Positions 8,302 through 16,560 of a DNA stretch of 64,000 nt are shown piece after piece. Source of the stretch: Sva-07 sp963828415 (GTDB taxonomy: Bacteria > Actinomycetota > Acidimicrobiia > Acidimicrobiales > Ilumatobacteraceae); assembly GCA_963828415.1 (NCBI GenBank), contig CAWHEI010000003.1, forward strand, positions 372,001-436,000, given 5' to 3'. Made by a program: the position numbers and the translations under genes. The stretch's first letter is position 1. Every line of letters starts with the position of its first letter. The notes beneath the pieces are model-generated. The model was not told the DNA's origin and ran no database searches. It was given only the letters and a program-made list of their open reading frames with translations.

Positions 8302-9519
8302 TCAGGTCGGCGGATCGATCGCCGGGAGTGCTGCTGCGTGGTCGAGGTCGCGCCAGAGGTCGACGAGCCACTCCGGGCGAACATCACCGAGGTCAGCGGC
8401 CACGAGCGCAGCCAGCCACCGGTCTTCGGCTGACGCTGAGGCGGCGAACGCGACCTCGCTGTCGGGTGGCGCGGCGAGCCACTCGTTTTCGAGCGCGTCC
8501 CGCTCGGCGGCGAACACCGCCACTGACGCCTCGTGATCGCGTAGCGCCTGGCGGTGCAGCAACTCGTGGGTCCACCAGCGACTGGCAGCGTCGTAGCGGT
8601 TGGTCGGGTCGGGACCGAATGTCGCATCCTGGTCGATGGGGCGGTCGACACGCACGGGGTGGAACGTCGAGGTGCACGGCGCCGACGTGGCCGTCAGCCA
8701 GTGGAGCGGATCGCCTCGCAGGTCGCTCACCCACGATGCGGTGCTCTGCGCCGACGACACCTCACCGCCGGCGTGCACGCAGGGTGCACCCATCGCACCG
8801 TCGGTCGGTGACCACAACGGACCGGGTCGGCCGCCGTGGTCGCGCAGCGCGGCGAACAGATCGGCGACATCCGCCGCTGCCTCGGCTGCGGGCTGGGTTC
8901 GAGCCCGCCGCATCGTGCACGAGGTGTTGCGTGCCGCGGTCGTCGAGGTGAACTCCTCGGCGAAACCCGCGATCGTGAGACCGTTGGAGATCGAGCGGCC
9001 GCGGCCCGTCACGGGCTCGACCGCCCAGTTGCTCCCCGCCGTTTCGAGCACAATCGCGCCGGACGGATCCGCGACCAGGAAGCTGTTGTGGTACGAGAAT
9101 CCGGGCTTCTCGTGGCTGCAGGGTCCGCCCTGGCCATGGCGTTCGAGCAGCTCGACGATCACCCCGACGGCGTCGTGCGCGTTGGTGGAGCGTTCCAGGG
9201 CCAAGCGAAGCAGGTCCATCCCGAGCAGCGCCGGCTCGCCGAGCGGTTGGTTGGTGAACACCGCTTCGTTGCCGATGACGACGCCGTGCTCGTTGGCCCC
9301 CATCTCGGCTCCCCACATCCACCACGGCTGTGACAGCAGCACGGCGTGCGTGTGTTCGACCTGCGGGATCGAGATCCACGTGCAGTCGACATCGCCTGGT
9401 GACACATCGTGATCGACCGCCGGATACCACCGCGGAATCTGCGCCTCGTTCGGGTCGCGATCGCTGTTCTTGGCGAACAAGACCCCGTCCGGCGTGATCG
9501 AGACGAGCGTGTCACACAC
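8302..9519 (-). CDS. Secernin-like peptidase C69 family Ntn hydrolase
   Basis: This is a 405-residue protein of the secernin/C69 family. The GTG at 9519 is chosen because it makes the conserved CDT the second to fourth residues. Cys2 would be the exposed N-terminal nucleophile after methionine removal, as in other Ntn hydrolases. Family features that can be seen are CDTLVSITPDGVLFAKNSDR, the PRWYP segment, WWMWGAEMGANEHGVVIGNE, and LLGMDLLRLALERS. Family members are dipeptidases or amidohydrolases of uncertain substrate. No signal peptide is visible, so it is probably cytoplasmic. It ends one base from the convergent membrane gene. A longer open frame upstream to 11439 is antisense to the acyl-CoA ligase and is not part of the gene. 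Confidence 0.85.
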   Translation of the reverse strand: MCDTLVSITPDGVLFAKNSDRDPNEAQIPRWYPAVDHDVSPGDVDCTWISIPQVEHTHAVLLSQPWWMWGAEMGANEHGVVIGNEAVFTNQPLGEPALLGMDLLRLALERSTNAHDAVGVIVELLERHGQGGPCSHEKPGFSYHNSFLVADPSGAIVLETAGSNWAVEPVTGRGRSISNGLTIAGFAEEFTSTTAARNTSCTMRRARTQPAAEAAADVADLFAALRDHGGRPGPLWSPTDGAMGAPCVHAGGEVSSAQSTASWVSDLRGDPLHWLTATSAPCTSTFHPVRVDRPIDQDATFGPDPTNRYDAASRWWTHELLHRQALRDHEASVAVFAAERDALENEWLAAPPDSEVAFAASASAEDRWLAALVAADLGDVRPEWLVDLWRDLDHAAALPAIDPPT

Positions 9520-9611
9520 GCCGCCGACGCTACCTCCCCCGTGGTTCCCCGAGCCCAGGTCTCCGGGGACCACGCTGGTTCCCGCAGCCCTGGGCGCGGG
9601 GAACAAGCAAA

Positions 9612-9647
9612 CGTCACGTTGAGTGTGACGCTCGGGGTATGTGTTAT
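9612..9647 (+). promoter_or_regulatory. Putative promoter with operator-like inverted repeat before the acyl-CoA ligase
   Basis: CGTCAC (9612-9617) and GTGACG (9625-9630) form an inverted repeat with a 7-base spacer. A -35-like TTGAGT (9619-9624) lies between and into the arms, and a -10-like TGTTAT (9642-9647) follows at a 17-base spacing, 11 bases before the ATG. A repressor bound at the repeat would cover the -35 element. No cognate regulator gene is adjacent. Confidence 0.4.
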
Positions 9648-9657
9648 CACGGGGCGC

Positions 9658-11349
9658 ATGACGATGGACTTCCACGACGCCTGCGCGGCAGTGTGCGCGC
9701 CTGGTACACGATTCGAGATCCAGGAAGTCGACGTACTCGGCGTTCCGACCAAGGTGTTCACCGGCACGCCCCCGAACATCCGCTACCTGTTCGCTGCGGC
9801 GGCCGCGCGCACCGATGACTTCATCGTGTTCGAGGACGAGCGTTGGCCGATGCCACGCGTGATCGAACTGATCGGCCGCATCGGTCACGCCTTGGTCAAC
9901 GAACTCGGTGTCACCAACGGCGATCGGGTCGCCATCGCCATGCGCAACTATCCGGAGTGGATCGCCGCCTTCGCTGCGATCACCTCGGTCGGCGCGGTCG
10001 CCGTACCGATGAATGCCTGGTGGCAGACCGACGAGATGGTGTTCGCCCTCGGCGATTCCGACTCGAAGATCGTGATCGCCGACGCCGACCGCCTGAACCG
10101 GATGCGCGCCGCCGAACCGGGCTCGATCACCGCCACGGTTCTCACCGTCCGCGAGGGCGCCGAACCGCTCCCCGACGACCCGTTCCGAGTCGTGGCGTTG
10201 GAGGATCTGCTGACCGATGGGGCCACGCTTCCCGAGGTCGAGATCGATCCCGACGACGACGTGACGATCCTGTACACGTCCGGTACCACCGGCAATCCGA
10301 AGGGTGCGGTCTCGACGCATCGGGCCGTGCTCAGTTCGTTGATGGCGTTCGCCGCCCGCGGCGCCGTGAACGCGCTGCGCGAACCGGCCGAGACCGAGCC
10401 GGACCCGAACAAGCCCCAGTCGGCGATGATGCTGTGCGTCCCGCTGTTCCACGTCACCGGTCTCGTGCCGGTGATGCTCGGCGCGTTCGTCGGCGGCTCG
10501 AAGCTGGTGATGACCTACAAGTGGGATCCCGAACGTGCCCTCGAACTGATCGAACGAGAACGCGTCACCAACTTCGTCGGCGTTCCGACGATGAGTTGGG
10601 ATCTGCTCGAAGCACCGTCGTTCGCCGAACGCGACACCTCCAGCCTCCTGGCGGTCGGCGGCGGCGGAGCCCCCATGCCGCCGGAGCTGGTGAAGCGCAT
10701 CGAGGACAACTTCTCGAAGGGGCGACCGAGTCTCGGCTACGGCATGACCGAGACGAACGCCTATGGACCGGGCAACGCCGGCGACGACTTCATCGCGCAC
10801 CCGACCTCGACAGGGCGTGCCGTGCCGTTGATGGACCTCCGCGTCACCGACCCGCTCGGCAACGTGCTCCCCACGGGGGAGACCGGGGAGATCTGGTTCC
10901 GCGGGCCGATGCTGATCCGCGGTTACTGGAACCGGCCGGACGCGACTGCCGACACGATCGTCGACGGATGGCTGCGCTCCGGCGACATCGGGCGCATCGA
11001 CGACGACGGCTTCGTCTACGTCAGCGACCGCGCCAAGGACATGGTGTTGCGGGGCGGCGAGAACATCTACTCCGCTGAGGTCGAGGCAGCGATCTACGAG
11101 CATCCGGCCGTCTACGAGGCCGCCGTGTACGGCCTGCCGCACGAACGCCTCGGCGAGGAACTGGCCTGCCATGTGATGGTGAAGCCCGGCGAGACACTCG
11201 ACGTCGAGGAACTGCGACGCTTCGTCGGCGAGCGCCTCGCCAGCTTCAAGGTGCCGAGCCGCGTCACGATCGTCACCGAACAACTCCCCCGCAATGCGTC
11301 CGGCAAGATCCTCAAACGAGAACTGCGCGACGCCGTGCTCGCACATTGA
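9658..11349 (+). CDS. Acyl-CoA synthetase (AMP-dependent ligase)
   Basis: This protein of 563 residues activates a carboxylic acid to its acyl-CoA through an acyl-adenylate. The ANL-superfamily motifs are clear: YTSGTTGNPKGA (ATP/AMP binding), YGMTETN, RSGDIGRIDDDGFVYVSDR and the C-terminal catalytic lysine in NASGKILKREL. Length and the order of motifs fit the long- or medium-chain fatty-acid ligase branch. The substrate cannot be read from the sequence. The ATG at 9658 follows the promoter described above. A second ATG six bases later is an alternative. It is followed after 12 bases by a short-chain dehydrogenase and a membrane protein with overlapping ends, so the three form an operon, probably acting on a lipid-like substrate. 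Confidence 0.93.
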   Translation: MTMDFHDACAAVCAPGTRFEIQEVDVLGVPTKVFTGTPPNIRYLFAAAAARTDDFIVFEDERWPMPRVIELIGRIGHALVNELGVTNGDRVAIAMRNYPEWIAAFAAITSVGAVAVPMNAWWQTDEMVFALGDSDSKIVIADADRLNRMRAAEPGSITATVLTVREGAEPLPDDPFRVVALEDLLTDGATLPEVEIDPDDDVTILYTSGTTGNPKGAVSTHRAVLSSLMAFAARGAVNALREPAETEPDPNKPQSAMMLCVPLFHVTGLVPVMLGAFVGGSKLVMTYKWDPERALELIERERVTNFVGVPTMSWDLLEAPSFAERDTSSLLAVGGGGAPMPPELVKRIEDNFSKGRPSLGYGMTETNAYGPGNAGDDFIAHPTSTGRAVPLMDLRVTDPLGNVLPTGETGEIWFRGPMLIRGYWNRPDATADTIVDGWLRSGDIGRIDDDGFVYVSDRAKDMVLRGGENIYSAEVEAAIYEHPAVYEAAVYGLPHERLGEELACHVMVKPGETLDVEELRRFVGERLASFKVPSRVTIVTEQLPRNASGKILKRELRDAVLAH

Positions 11350-11361
11350 CAGGAGCATCCA

Positions 11362-12186
11362 ATGACCCGCATCCTCATCACCGGCAGCAACAGCGGATTC
11401 GGCAACCTGGCCGCGCTCACCTTCGCTCGCCAGGGTCACGAGGTGATCGCAACGATGCGCACCGTCGCCAAGGGCGACGAGTTGCGGTCGACGGCCGAGG
11501 CCGAAGGACTACCGATCGAGATCCGCCGACTCGATGTCAGTGATCCGGCCTCGGTGGCAGAAGGTGTCGGGAGTCCGGCCGCGGTCGATGTCGTCGTCAA
11601 CAACGCCGGGTTCGAGGTCTCCGGTGCATTGGAGTTGGTCGACGACGAGCTCTGGAGCCGGCAGCTCGACACCAACGTGCTCGGCCCGATGCGGGTGATT
11701 CGCACCGTGCTGCCGGCGTGGCGCGCCCGCGGCAGGGGCACGATCGTGAACGTGTCGAGCATCGCCGGTGTCGTGGGCTCACCGTTCGGAGGCGCGTACT
11801 CGGCCTCGAAACACGCGCTGGAGGGGCTCAGCGAGGCGCTGCACTTCGAGACATCGAGTTTCGGGATTCGGGTTCGCCTGGTCGAGCCCGGCCGGTTCGA
11901 CACCGGCTTCCACGACAACATGGTCACCGTCGACGGCTGGGAGCACTCCGACTACTTCGATTTGGCTGCCCGGTTCCGCGACTCGCAAGGCGTGCTGTCT
12001 GGCGACGGGCCGGAACCCGACCCGCAGGATGTCGCCGATGTCATCGTGCGCGCTGCGCTCGACCCCGACGCGCCGTTCCGTAACTTCGTGGGCGACGACG
12101 CGCAGCTCATCCACTCGGTGAAGTCCTCGATGTCGTTCGAGGACTTCGAGGCGACCATGCGCAACACCCTCGACTGGCACGAATGA
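11362..12186 (+). CDS. Short-chain dehydrogenase/reductase (SDR)
   Basis: This is a 274-residue classical SDR, an NAD(P)-dependent oxidoreductase. The nucleotide-binding motif TGSNSGFG is at residues 7-14, NNAG is at 80-83 and the catalytic YSASK is at 146-150, with a serine in VSSIAG before it. The TMR at 31-33, after the second beta strand, may favour NADPH. The start has AGGAG a few bases upstream. It sits between the acyl-CoA ligase and a multi-pass membrane protein whose ATG overlaps this stop (ATGA). The substrate is unknown, and a role in fatty-acid or alcohol metabolism is inferred only from the neighbours. Confidence 0.93.
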   Translation: MTRILITGSNSGFGNLAALTFARQGHEVIATMRTVAKGDELRSTAEAEGLPIEIRRLDVSDPASVAEGVGSPAAVDVVVNNAGFEVSGALELVDDELWSRQLDTNVLGPMRVIRTVLPAWRARGRGTIVNVSSIAGVVGSPFGGAYSASKHALEGLSEALHFETSSFGIRVRLVEPGRFDTGFHDNMVTVDGWEHSDYFDLAARFRDSQGVLSGDGPEPDPQDVADVIVRAALDPDAPFRNFVGDDAQLIHSVKSSMSFEDFEATMRNTLDWHE

Positions 12187-13025
12187 TCGACACCGCCGCG
12201 GTCAAGACCTACCGCTACCTGCGCATCAGCATGGTGGGGGCGGTGGTGTTGCTCGGCGTGTCGATCCTGATCGAGCGGTCGAACGTCGACTGCTGGCAGA
12301 CCTCGGTCTCTGCCTACTACTACACCCCGGTACGGGCGATCTTCGTTGGCGTGCTGATGGCGATCGGACTGTGCCTGATCGTGATCAAGGGCAGCACCGC
12401 CTGGGAGGACGCCACCCTCAACGCCGCCGGCATGCTGGCCCCGATCGTCGCGGTCGTACCGACCACCGACGTCGGCCGCTGCTGGTCGCAGAGCCCGGGT
12501 CGCCTGCCGGTCGATGACGACGGAAATCTCGCATCATGGGTCGTCGCGAACATCGACAACAACATCACTGCGCTGTTGATCACCGGCATCGCCGGCCTCC
12601 TGGTTGCAGCGGTGATCGCCAGCATCGCCACCAACAACGTGAAGGCGGTCGCCGAAGTCGGCGACGTCGGCATGCGCATCGGCCTGCTGGCGGCGATGGT
12701 GTTCTTGCTCGCCGGCGCCGGGCTGTTCGTCGTGTGGGACGACTTCAACACTCGCGCCCATGGGATCGCCGCGGTGCTCATGTTCTTGTTCCTTGCGCTC
12801 GCGGTGGGCGGCAACGCGTGGCAACGTCGCGGCGACCCAGCGCCTCGCGCCTACTTCTGGCTCTATGCCTCGATCGCCGCGGCGATGCTGATCGCACCGG
12901 CGATCATGTTCCCGCTCGGCTCGAGCTGGGAGCACATGGTGCTCGTCCTGGAAGCGACCGAGATCACCCTGTTCGCGTTCTTCTGGCTCGTGCAGACCAA
13001 GGAACACTGGCGCGAGACCGTGTGA
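12183..13025 (+). CDS. Multi-pass membrane protein of unknown function
   Basis: This is a hypothetical protein of 280 residues with about seven or eight hydrophobic segments, for example ISMVGAVVLLGVSILI, AIFVGVLMAIGLCLIVI, ALLITGIAGLLVAAVIASI, MVFLLAGAGLFVVW, AVLMFLFLALAVGG and MLIAPAIMFPLGSSW. A loop after the first segment has CWQTSVSAYYYTP, a tyrosine-rich motif that may be a family signature. The start overlaps the SDR stop by four bases (ATGA), so translation is coupled. The palindromic repeat at 13029-13053 lies immediately after its stop and may terminate the transcript. Confidence 0.8.
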   Translation: MIDTAAVKTYRYLRISMVGAVVLLGVSILIERSNVDCWQTSVSAYYYTPVRAIFVGVLMAIGLCLIVIKGSTAWEDATLNAAGMLAPIVAVVPTTDVGRCWSQSPGRLPVDDDGNLASWVVANIDNNITALLITGIAGLLVAAVIASIATNNVKAVAEVGDVGMRIGLLAAMVFLLAGAGLFVVWDDFNTRAHGIAAVLMFLFLALAVGGNAWQRRGDPAPRAYFWLYASIAAAMLIAPAIMFPLGSSWEHMVLVLEATEITLFAFFWLVQTKEHWRETV

Positions 13026-13028
13026 CGT

Positions 13029-13053
13029 ACACGACGTGCCAGGCACGTCGTGT
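13029..13053. repeat. Perfect 12-bp-arm palindrome (intergenic repeat, possible terminator)
   Basis: ACACGACGTGCC (13029-13040) and GGCACGTCGTGT (13042-13053) are exact reverse complements separated by one base. The element starts three bases after the stop of the membrane protein gene. It is related to the repeats at 14058-14120 and to a partial copy near 7400-7420, which share GACGTACACGAYGTGCC, so this is a repeat family rather than only a terminator. Confidence 0.8.
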
Positions 13054-13093
13054 GTGTGACCGACGCTCGGCGACACCGGCCTACGATCGCCGG

Positions 13094-14056
13094 ATGTTCG
13101 AGCCGACGTTCGTGACCGTGTCCAACGGTGACATCGACCTGCGCGTCGCTGTCACGGGCTCGGGGCCGCTGATCCTGTGCATCCACGGTTGGCCCGAGCT
13201 CTGGTACTCGTGGCGCCACCAGATGGAGCACTTCGCCGCCCGCGGGTTCACGGTGGCGGCGATGGACGTTCGTGGGTACGGCGGAAGCTCCAACCCGCCC
13301 GAGATCGAGGCGTACCGCCTGAGCGAGTTGTGTGGCGATGCGGCCGCGGTCATCGACGAACTCGGAGGCGGAACGGCGATCGTGTTCGGCCACGACTGGG
13401 GCGCGCCGATCGCCTGGAACACCGCCCGACTGCACCCCGACAAGGTGCGCGCCGTCGCCGGGTTGAGCGTGCCGTACACACCGGTCGGGCCGGTGTCGTC
13501 GCTCGAGATGTGGAAGGAGCGCTACGAGGGCAAGTTCTTCTATCAGCTCTACATCCAGCAGCCGGGGGTCGCGGAGGCCGAGTGCAGCGCCGACCACGCG
13601 AGCGCGCTCCGCAGGATCTACTACGGTGCGAGCGGCGACGCCGACCGGTCGCTGTTCGCCGAGAAGGGCCCCGACGCCGGGCTGCTCGACGGCACGATCG
13701 ACCCCGACCCCTTCCCCGCCTGGATGACGCCTGACGACCTCGCGGTGTACGTCGAGGCCTTCGAGACGAGCGGCTGGGTCGGCCCGTTCAACCGCTACCG
13801 GGCCCAGGGCCTCGACGCCGACGAACTCGGGTCGCTCCCCGACGGTCAGCTGCATCAGCCGACGGCGTTCGTCGCCGGCGAACTCGACGGGGTTCGCGAC
13901 TTCGTGCCGGGACTCGACCTGTTCGACTTCGCTCCCGTCTTCTGCACCGACTTCCGCGGCTCGACGATCATCCCCGGCGTCGGCCACTGGATCCAGCAGG
14001 AAGCGCCCGCCGCCACGAACGCCGCCCTCGACGAGTTCATCGACTCGCTCGGCTGA
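13094..14056 (+). CDS. Epoxide hydrolase-like alpha/beta hydrolase
   Basis: This protein has 320 residues. The fold and motifs match the epoxide hydrolase branch of the alpha/beta hydrolases: HGWPELWYSWRHQ (the HGxP oxyanion motif), GHDWGAP with the nucleophilic aspartate D101, an acid candidate in VAGELDGVRDF, and a late catalytic histidine in GVGHWIQQEAP. Soluble epoxide hydrolases open epoxides to vicinal diols through an ester intermediate on that aspartate. Dehalogenases and other relatives share this plan, so substrate identity is open. The ATG at 13094 is used. The open frame extends upstream through the neighbouring membrane gene and the palindrome, which is not coding. Palindromic repeats flank the gene on both sides. 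Confidence 0.9.
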   Translation: MFEPTFVTVSNGDIDLRVAVTGSGPLILCIHGWPELWYSWRHQMEHFAARGFTVAAMDVRGYGGSSNPPEIEAYRLSELCGDAAAVIDELGGGTAIVFGHDWGAPIAWNTARLHPDKVRAVAGLSVPYTPVGPVSSLEMWKERYEGKFFYQLYIQQPGVAEAECSADHASALRRIYYGASGDADRSLFAEKGPDAGLLDGTIDPDPFPAWMTPDDLAVYVEAFETSGWVGPFNRYRAQGLDADELGSLPDGQLHQPTAFVAGELDGVRDFVPGLDLFDFAPVFCTDFRGSTIIPGVGHWIQQEAPAATNAALDEFIDSLG

Positions 14057-14057
14057 C

Positions 14058-14120
14058 ACGTACATCGGGTGCCTGACACCAGATGTACGTATGCCGGGTG
14101 TCAGGCACATCGTGTACGTC
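14058..14120. repeat. Two facing copies of the GTACA..GTGCCTGACACC repeat
   Basis: The first copy is a hairpin with outer arms ACGTACATC (14058-14066) and GATGTACGT (14082-14090) and an inner stem GGTG/CACC around CCTGA. A second copy in reverse orientation follows, with GGGTGTCAGGCACATCG beginning at 14096 and ending TGTACGTC at 14120. Both belong to the family of the 13029 palindrome. The element fills the gap between the epoxide hydrolase and the luciferase-like gene. Confidence 0.8.
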
Positions 14121-14145
14121 GCTGCTCGGCGAATAGGTTCGGGGG

Positions 14146-15051
14146 ATGACCGCACGCCTTCCTGCCCTCTCCCTCGCTGCATCGCCGGGGCGCCGCGCTC
14201 GCACCGTCGAGCTGGCCAAGGACATCGAGGCTCGCGGGTTCCCCGGCGTCTACTGCCCCAGCTTCGGCGACGCGATGGGGCTGTGCCTCTCGATTGCCGA
14301 GGCGACCACGACGTTGGAGGTCGGCACGTCGATCCAACCGATCTACCTCCAACACCCCGCAGCGCTGGCGACGTCGGCCTGCTACCTCCACGAGATCGCC
14401 GAAGGCCGCTTCCGCCTCGGCGTCGGTGTCACGCACGGTCCGGTCATCAAGCGACTCGGCGTCGAGACCGGCAAGCCGCTCACCGACATGCGCGAGTACG
14501 TCGCGGCGATGCGCGCCGCGGGCGAACACATGGGCGGGCTCCCACCGGTCGTCCTGGCCACGCTGCGCGACAAGATGCTGGCCCTGTCGGTCGAGGTCGG
14601 CGACGGTGCCGTCTGGGCGAACGGATCGCTCCGTCGGATGGGCCACTCCGTCGACTTGGTTCCCGCCGACCGCCGGGCCGACGGGTTCTGGATCGGCAAC
14701 ATGATCCCCACGGTGATCGACGACGACCTCGACGCCGCCCGAGCACGCAACCGCAAGACACTGCAGGGCTACGTCGCCCTTCCCAACTACCGCAACTACT
14801 GGATCGAGGCCGGCTACGAGTCCGAGATGCACGCGGCCAAAGCGGCGATCGACGACGGCGACACCGACGCACTCACTGCGGCGATGAGCGATGCGTGGCT
14901 CGACGACTGCACGCTGTCGGGTCCCGCCGATCGGGTGCGCGACGGTGTCGAGGCATGGTTCGATGCCGGCGTCACCCCGATCGTCGTGCCATCGTCGACG
15001 TCCGGTGGCCAGGCGCAGGCCGTCGCCGAACTCTTCGACGCGTTCGCATGA
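14146..15051 (+). CDS. Luciferase-like (LLM class) F420-type oxidoreductase
   Basis: This protein has 301 residues and resembles the bacterial-luciferase/F420-dependent oxidoreductase superfamily (TIM barrel). Typical elements are GFPGVYCPSFGDAMGL, LEVGTSIQPIYLQHPA (the family's ...P...P.A.A motif), GRFRLGVGVTHGP and a late GVTPIVVPSS. Actinobacterial members commonly use cofactor F420, but cofactor and substrate here are inferred. It is the first gene of a tight three-gene run, with the arginase-family gene 11 bases after its stop and the amidotransferase overlapping that one. The operon therefore joins a redox enzyme with two nitrogen-metabolism enzymes. Confidence 0.88.
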   Translation: MTARLPALSLAASPGRRARTVELAKDIEARGFPGVYCPSFGDAMGLCLSIAEATTTLEVGTSIQPIYLQHPAALATSACYLHEIAEGRFRLGVGVTHGPVIKRLGVETGKPLTDMREYVAAMRAAGEHMGGLPPVVLATLRDKMLALSVEVGDGAVWANGSLRRMGHSVDLVPADRRADGFWIGNMIPTVIDDDLDAARARNRKTLQGYVALPNYRNYWIEAGYESEMHAAKAAIDDGDTDALTAAMSDAWLDDCTLSGPADRVRDGVEAWFDAGVTPIVVPSSTSGGQAQAVAELFDAFA

Positions 15052-15061
15052 GGCTGCCCCA

Positions 15062-15877
15062 GTGACAGTGAAGCTGCTCGGCGTCCCGTACGACGCACAC
15101 TCGTCATTCCTGCGCGGCCCCGCACTCGCCCCGGCCGCGATCCGTGCGGCCTTGACCTGCGGGTCGGCAAACTGGTGCACCGAATCGGAGCTGGACCTCG
15201 ACCCGTCGACCAACGTCGAATGGACCGACCTCGGCGACCTGTCGTTGCCCGTCGACGCCGCGGACGCGGTCGAGGCGATCCGCCGGAGCGCCCTCGACGC
15301 GATGGCCGACGGCTCGACGCTGCTGTCGCTCGGCGGCGACCACATGATCACGTGGCCGCTGGTCCAGGCCGTCACCGATCGCGTCGACGGGCTGACGATC
15401 GTGCACTTCGATGCGCATCCCGACCTCTACGACTCGCTCGACGGCGACCGCTTCTCGCACGCATGCCCCTTCGCCCGCATCATGGAAGACGGCAAGGTCG
15501 CGCGCCTGGTGCAGCTCGGGATCCGCACGATGAACCCGCACCAGCGTGAACAGGCGGAGCGATTCGGCGTCGAGGTGCACGAGTTCCGCGACTGGGACGG
15601 AATCGTGCCGACGGTGACCGGGCCGGTGTACATCACGATCGACATCGATGCGCTCGACCCGGCGTTCGCGCCCGGTGTCTCGCACCACGAGCCCGGCGGC
15701 ATGTCGACCCGACAACTCCTCGACTCGCTACGTCAGATCGGAGCCAGCGATGCCGTCGTCGTCGGCGCCGACGTCGTCGAGTTGAATCCAACCCGCGACG
15801 TCAACGAGGTGACGGCGATGGTGACCGCGAAACTCGTTCGTGAGCTCCTCGGACTGCTGATCGAGTCGGCGCCATGA
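15062..15877 (+). CDS. Arginase/agmatinase family ureohydrolase
   Basis: This protein of about 271 residues is a dinuclear-manganese ureohydrolase. All metal-ligand motifs are present: GGDHMITWP, HFDAHPDLYD and the downstream TIDIDALDPAFAPG. These enzymes release urea from arginine, agmatine, guanidinobutyrate and similar compounds, or hydrolyse formiminoglutamate. The substrate is not resolved. The GTG at 15062 gives VTVKLLGVPYDAHSS, which aligns with the usual N-terminal strand, and GAGG lies upstream. A second GTG at 15068 is possible. Its stop overlaps the ATG of the amidotransferase gene by four bases. Confidence 0.9.
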   Translation: MTVKLLGVPYDAHSSFLRGPALAPAAIRAALTCGSANWCTESELDLDPSTNVEWTDLGDLSLPVDAADAVEAIRRSALDAMADGSTLLSLGGDHMITWPLVQAVTDRVDGLTIVHFDAHPDLYDSLDGDRFSHACPFARIMEDGKVARLVQLGIRTMNPHQREQAERFGVEVHEFRDWDGIVPTVTGPVYITIDIDALDPAFAPGVSHHEPGGMSTRQLLDSLRQIGASDAVVVGADVVELNPTRDVNEVTAMVTAKLVRELLGLLIESAP

Positions 15878-16560
15878 TCCTCTACGTCGACTACGAGCAC
15901 GCCTCCACCTACGACAAGCCGAAGACCGACTGGTTGCTGGCCGCGCGGGCGCGGATCGCCTACATGCTCCAGGACGTCTCGGGCCACCGCTGCCTGCTGC
16001 AGCGCTACTCCGACGTCGACGCGGGAATCGTCGACGAACTCGACATCGCAGCGGTCTTCATCAGCGGCAACGGGGCGAGCACCGATCTGTACGACCCGTC
16101 GGACCTCGCCGGACTGGCCGCAATCGTTCGAACGGGTCGCACACCCGTGTTCGGATTCTGCGGCGGTATGCAGTTCATGGGAACAACGCTCGGATCACGA
16201 CTGGACCGGATCGGTCGCCTGGCCGACGCCGCCGACGACCCCCACCCGAACTACGAGCCGGGATGGAAGAAGGAACTCGGGTACCAGCCCGTCGAGTTGA
16301 TCGGTGATCACCCGCTCCTGGTCGGCATCGACCGGCGACCGGTGTTCCGCCACGCGCACACTCAGGAACTCAAGGATCTGCCAGCGGGCTTCGTCAACCT
16401 GGCGCGGACCGAGGTCACCGAACTGCAGTACCTCGCCCACGAGACACTGCCGCTGGCCGGCACCCAGTTCCATCCCGAGTACTGGACCGACGAACACCCG
16501 GCCGGCCGGACCCTGATCGCCAACTTCTGCGACTGGGCCGGCGTCAGCCGATCAACCTGA
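15874..16560 (+). CDS. Class I glutamine amidotransferase-like protein
   Basis: This protein has 228 residues. It has the Cys-His-Glu triad of class I glutamine amidotransferases: the nucleophile Cys96 in FGFCGGMQ, and His200 and Glu202 in GTQFHPEYW. Such domains hydrolyse glutamine to supply ammonia to a partner, or act as free gamma-glutamyl hydrolases. No synthetase partner is fused or adjacent. The start overlaps the ureohydrolase stop (ATGA). The last nine bases overlap the end of the convergent DinB-type gene. Its place in an operon with an arginase-family enzyme and a luciferase-like enzyme suggests a pathway handling a nitrogenous compound, which is inference. Confidence 0.87.
   Translation: MILYVDYEHASTYDKPKTDWLLAARARIAYMLQDVSGHRCLLQRYSDVDAGIVDELDIAAVFISGNGASTDLYDPSDLAGLAAIVRTGRTPVFGFCGGMQFMGTTLGSRLDRIGRLADAADDPHPNYEPGWKKELGYQPVELIGDHPLLVGIDRRPVFRHAHTQELKDLPAGFVNLARTEVTELQYLAHETLPLAGTQFHPEYWTDEHPAGRTLIANFCDWAGVSRST

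Noticed and set aside
9520..11439. Upstream extension of the secernin-like minus-strand frame
   Set aside because: It is the antisense of the acyl-CoA ligase, whose motifs are unmistakable. The conserved Cys lies at residue 2 when the start is 9519.
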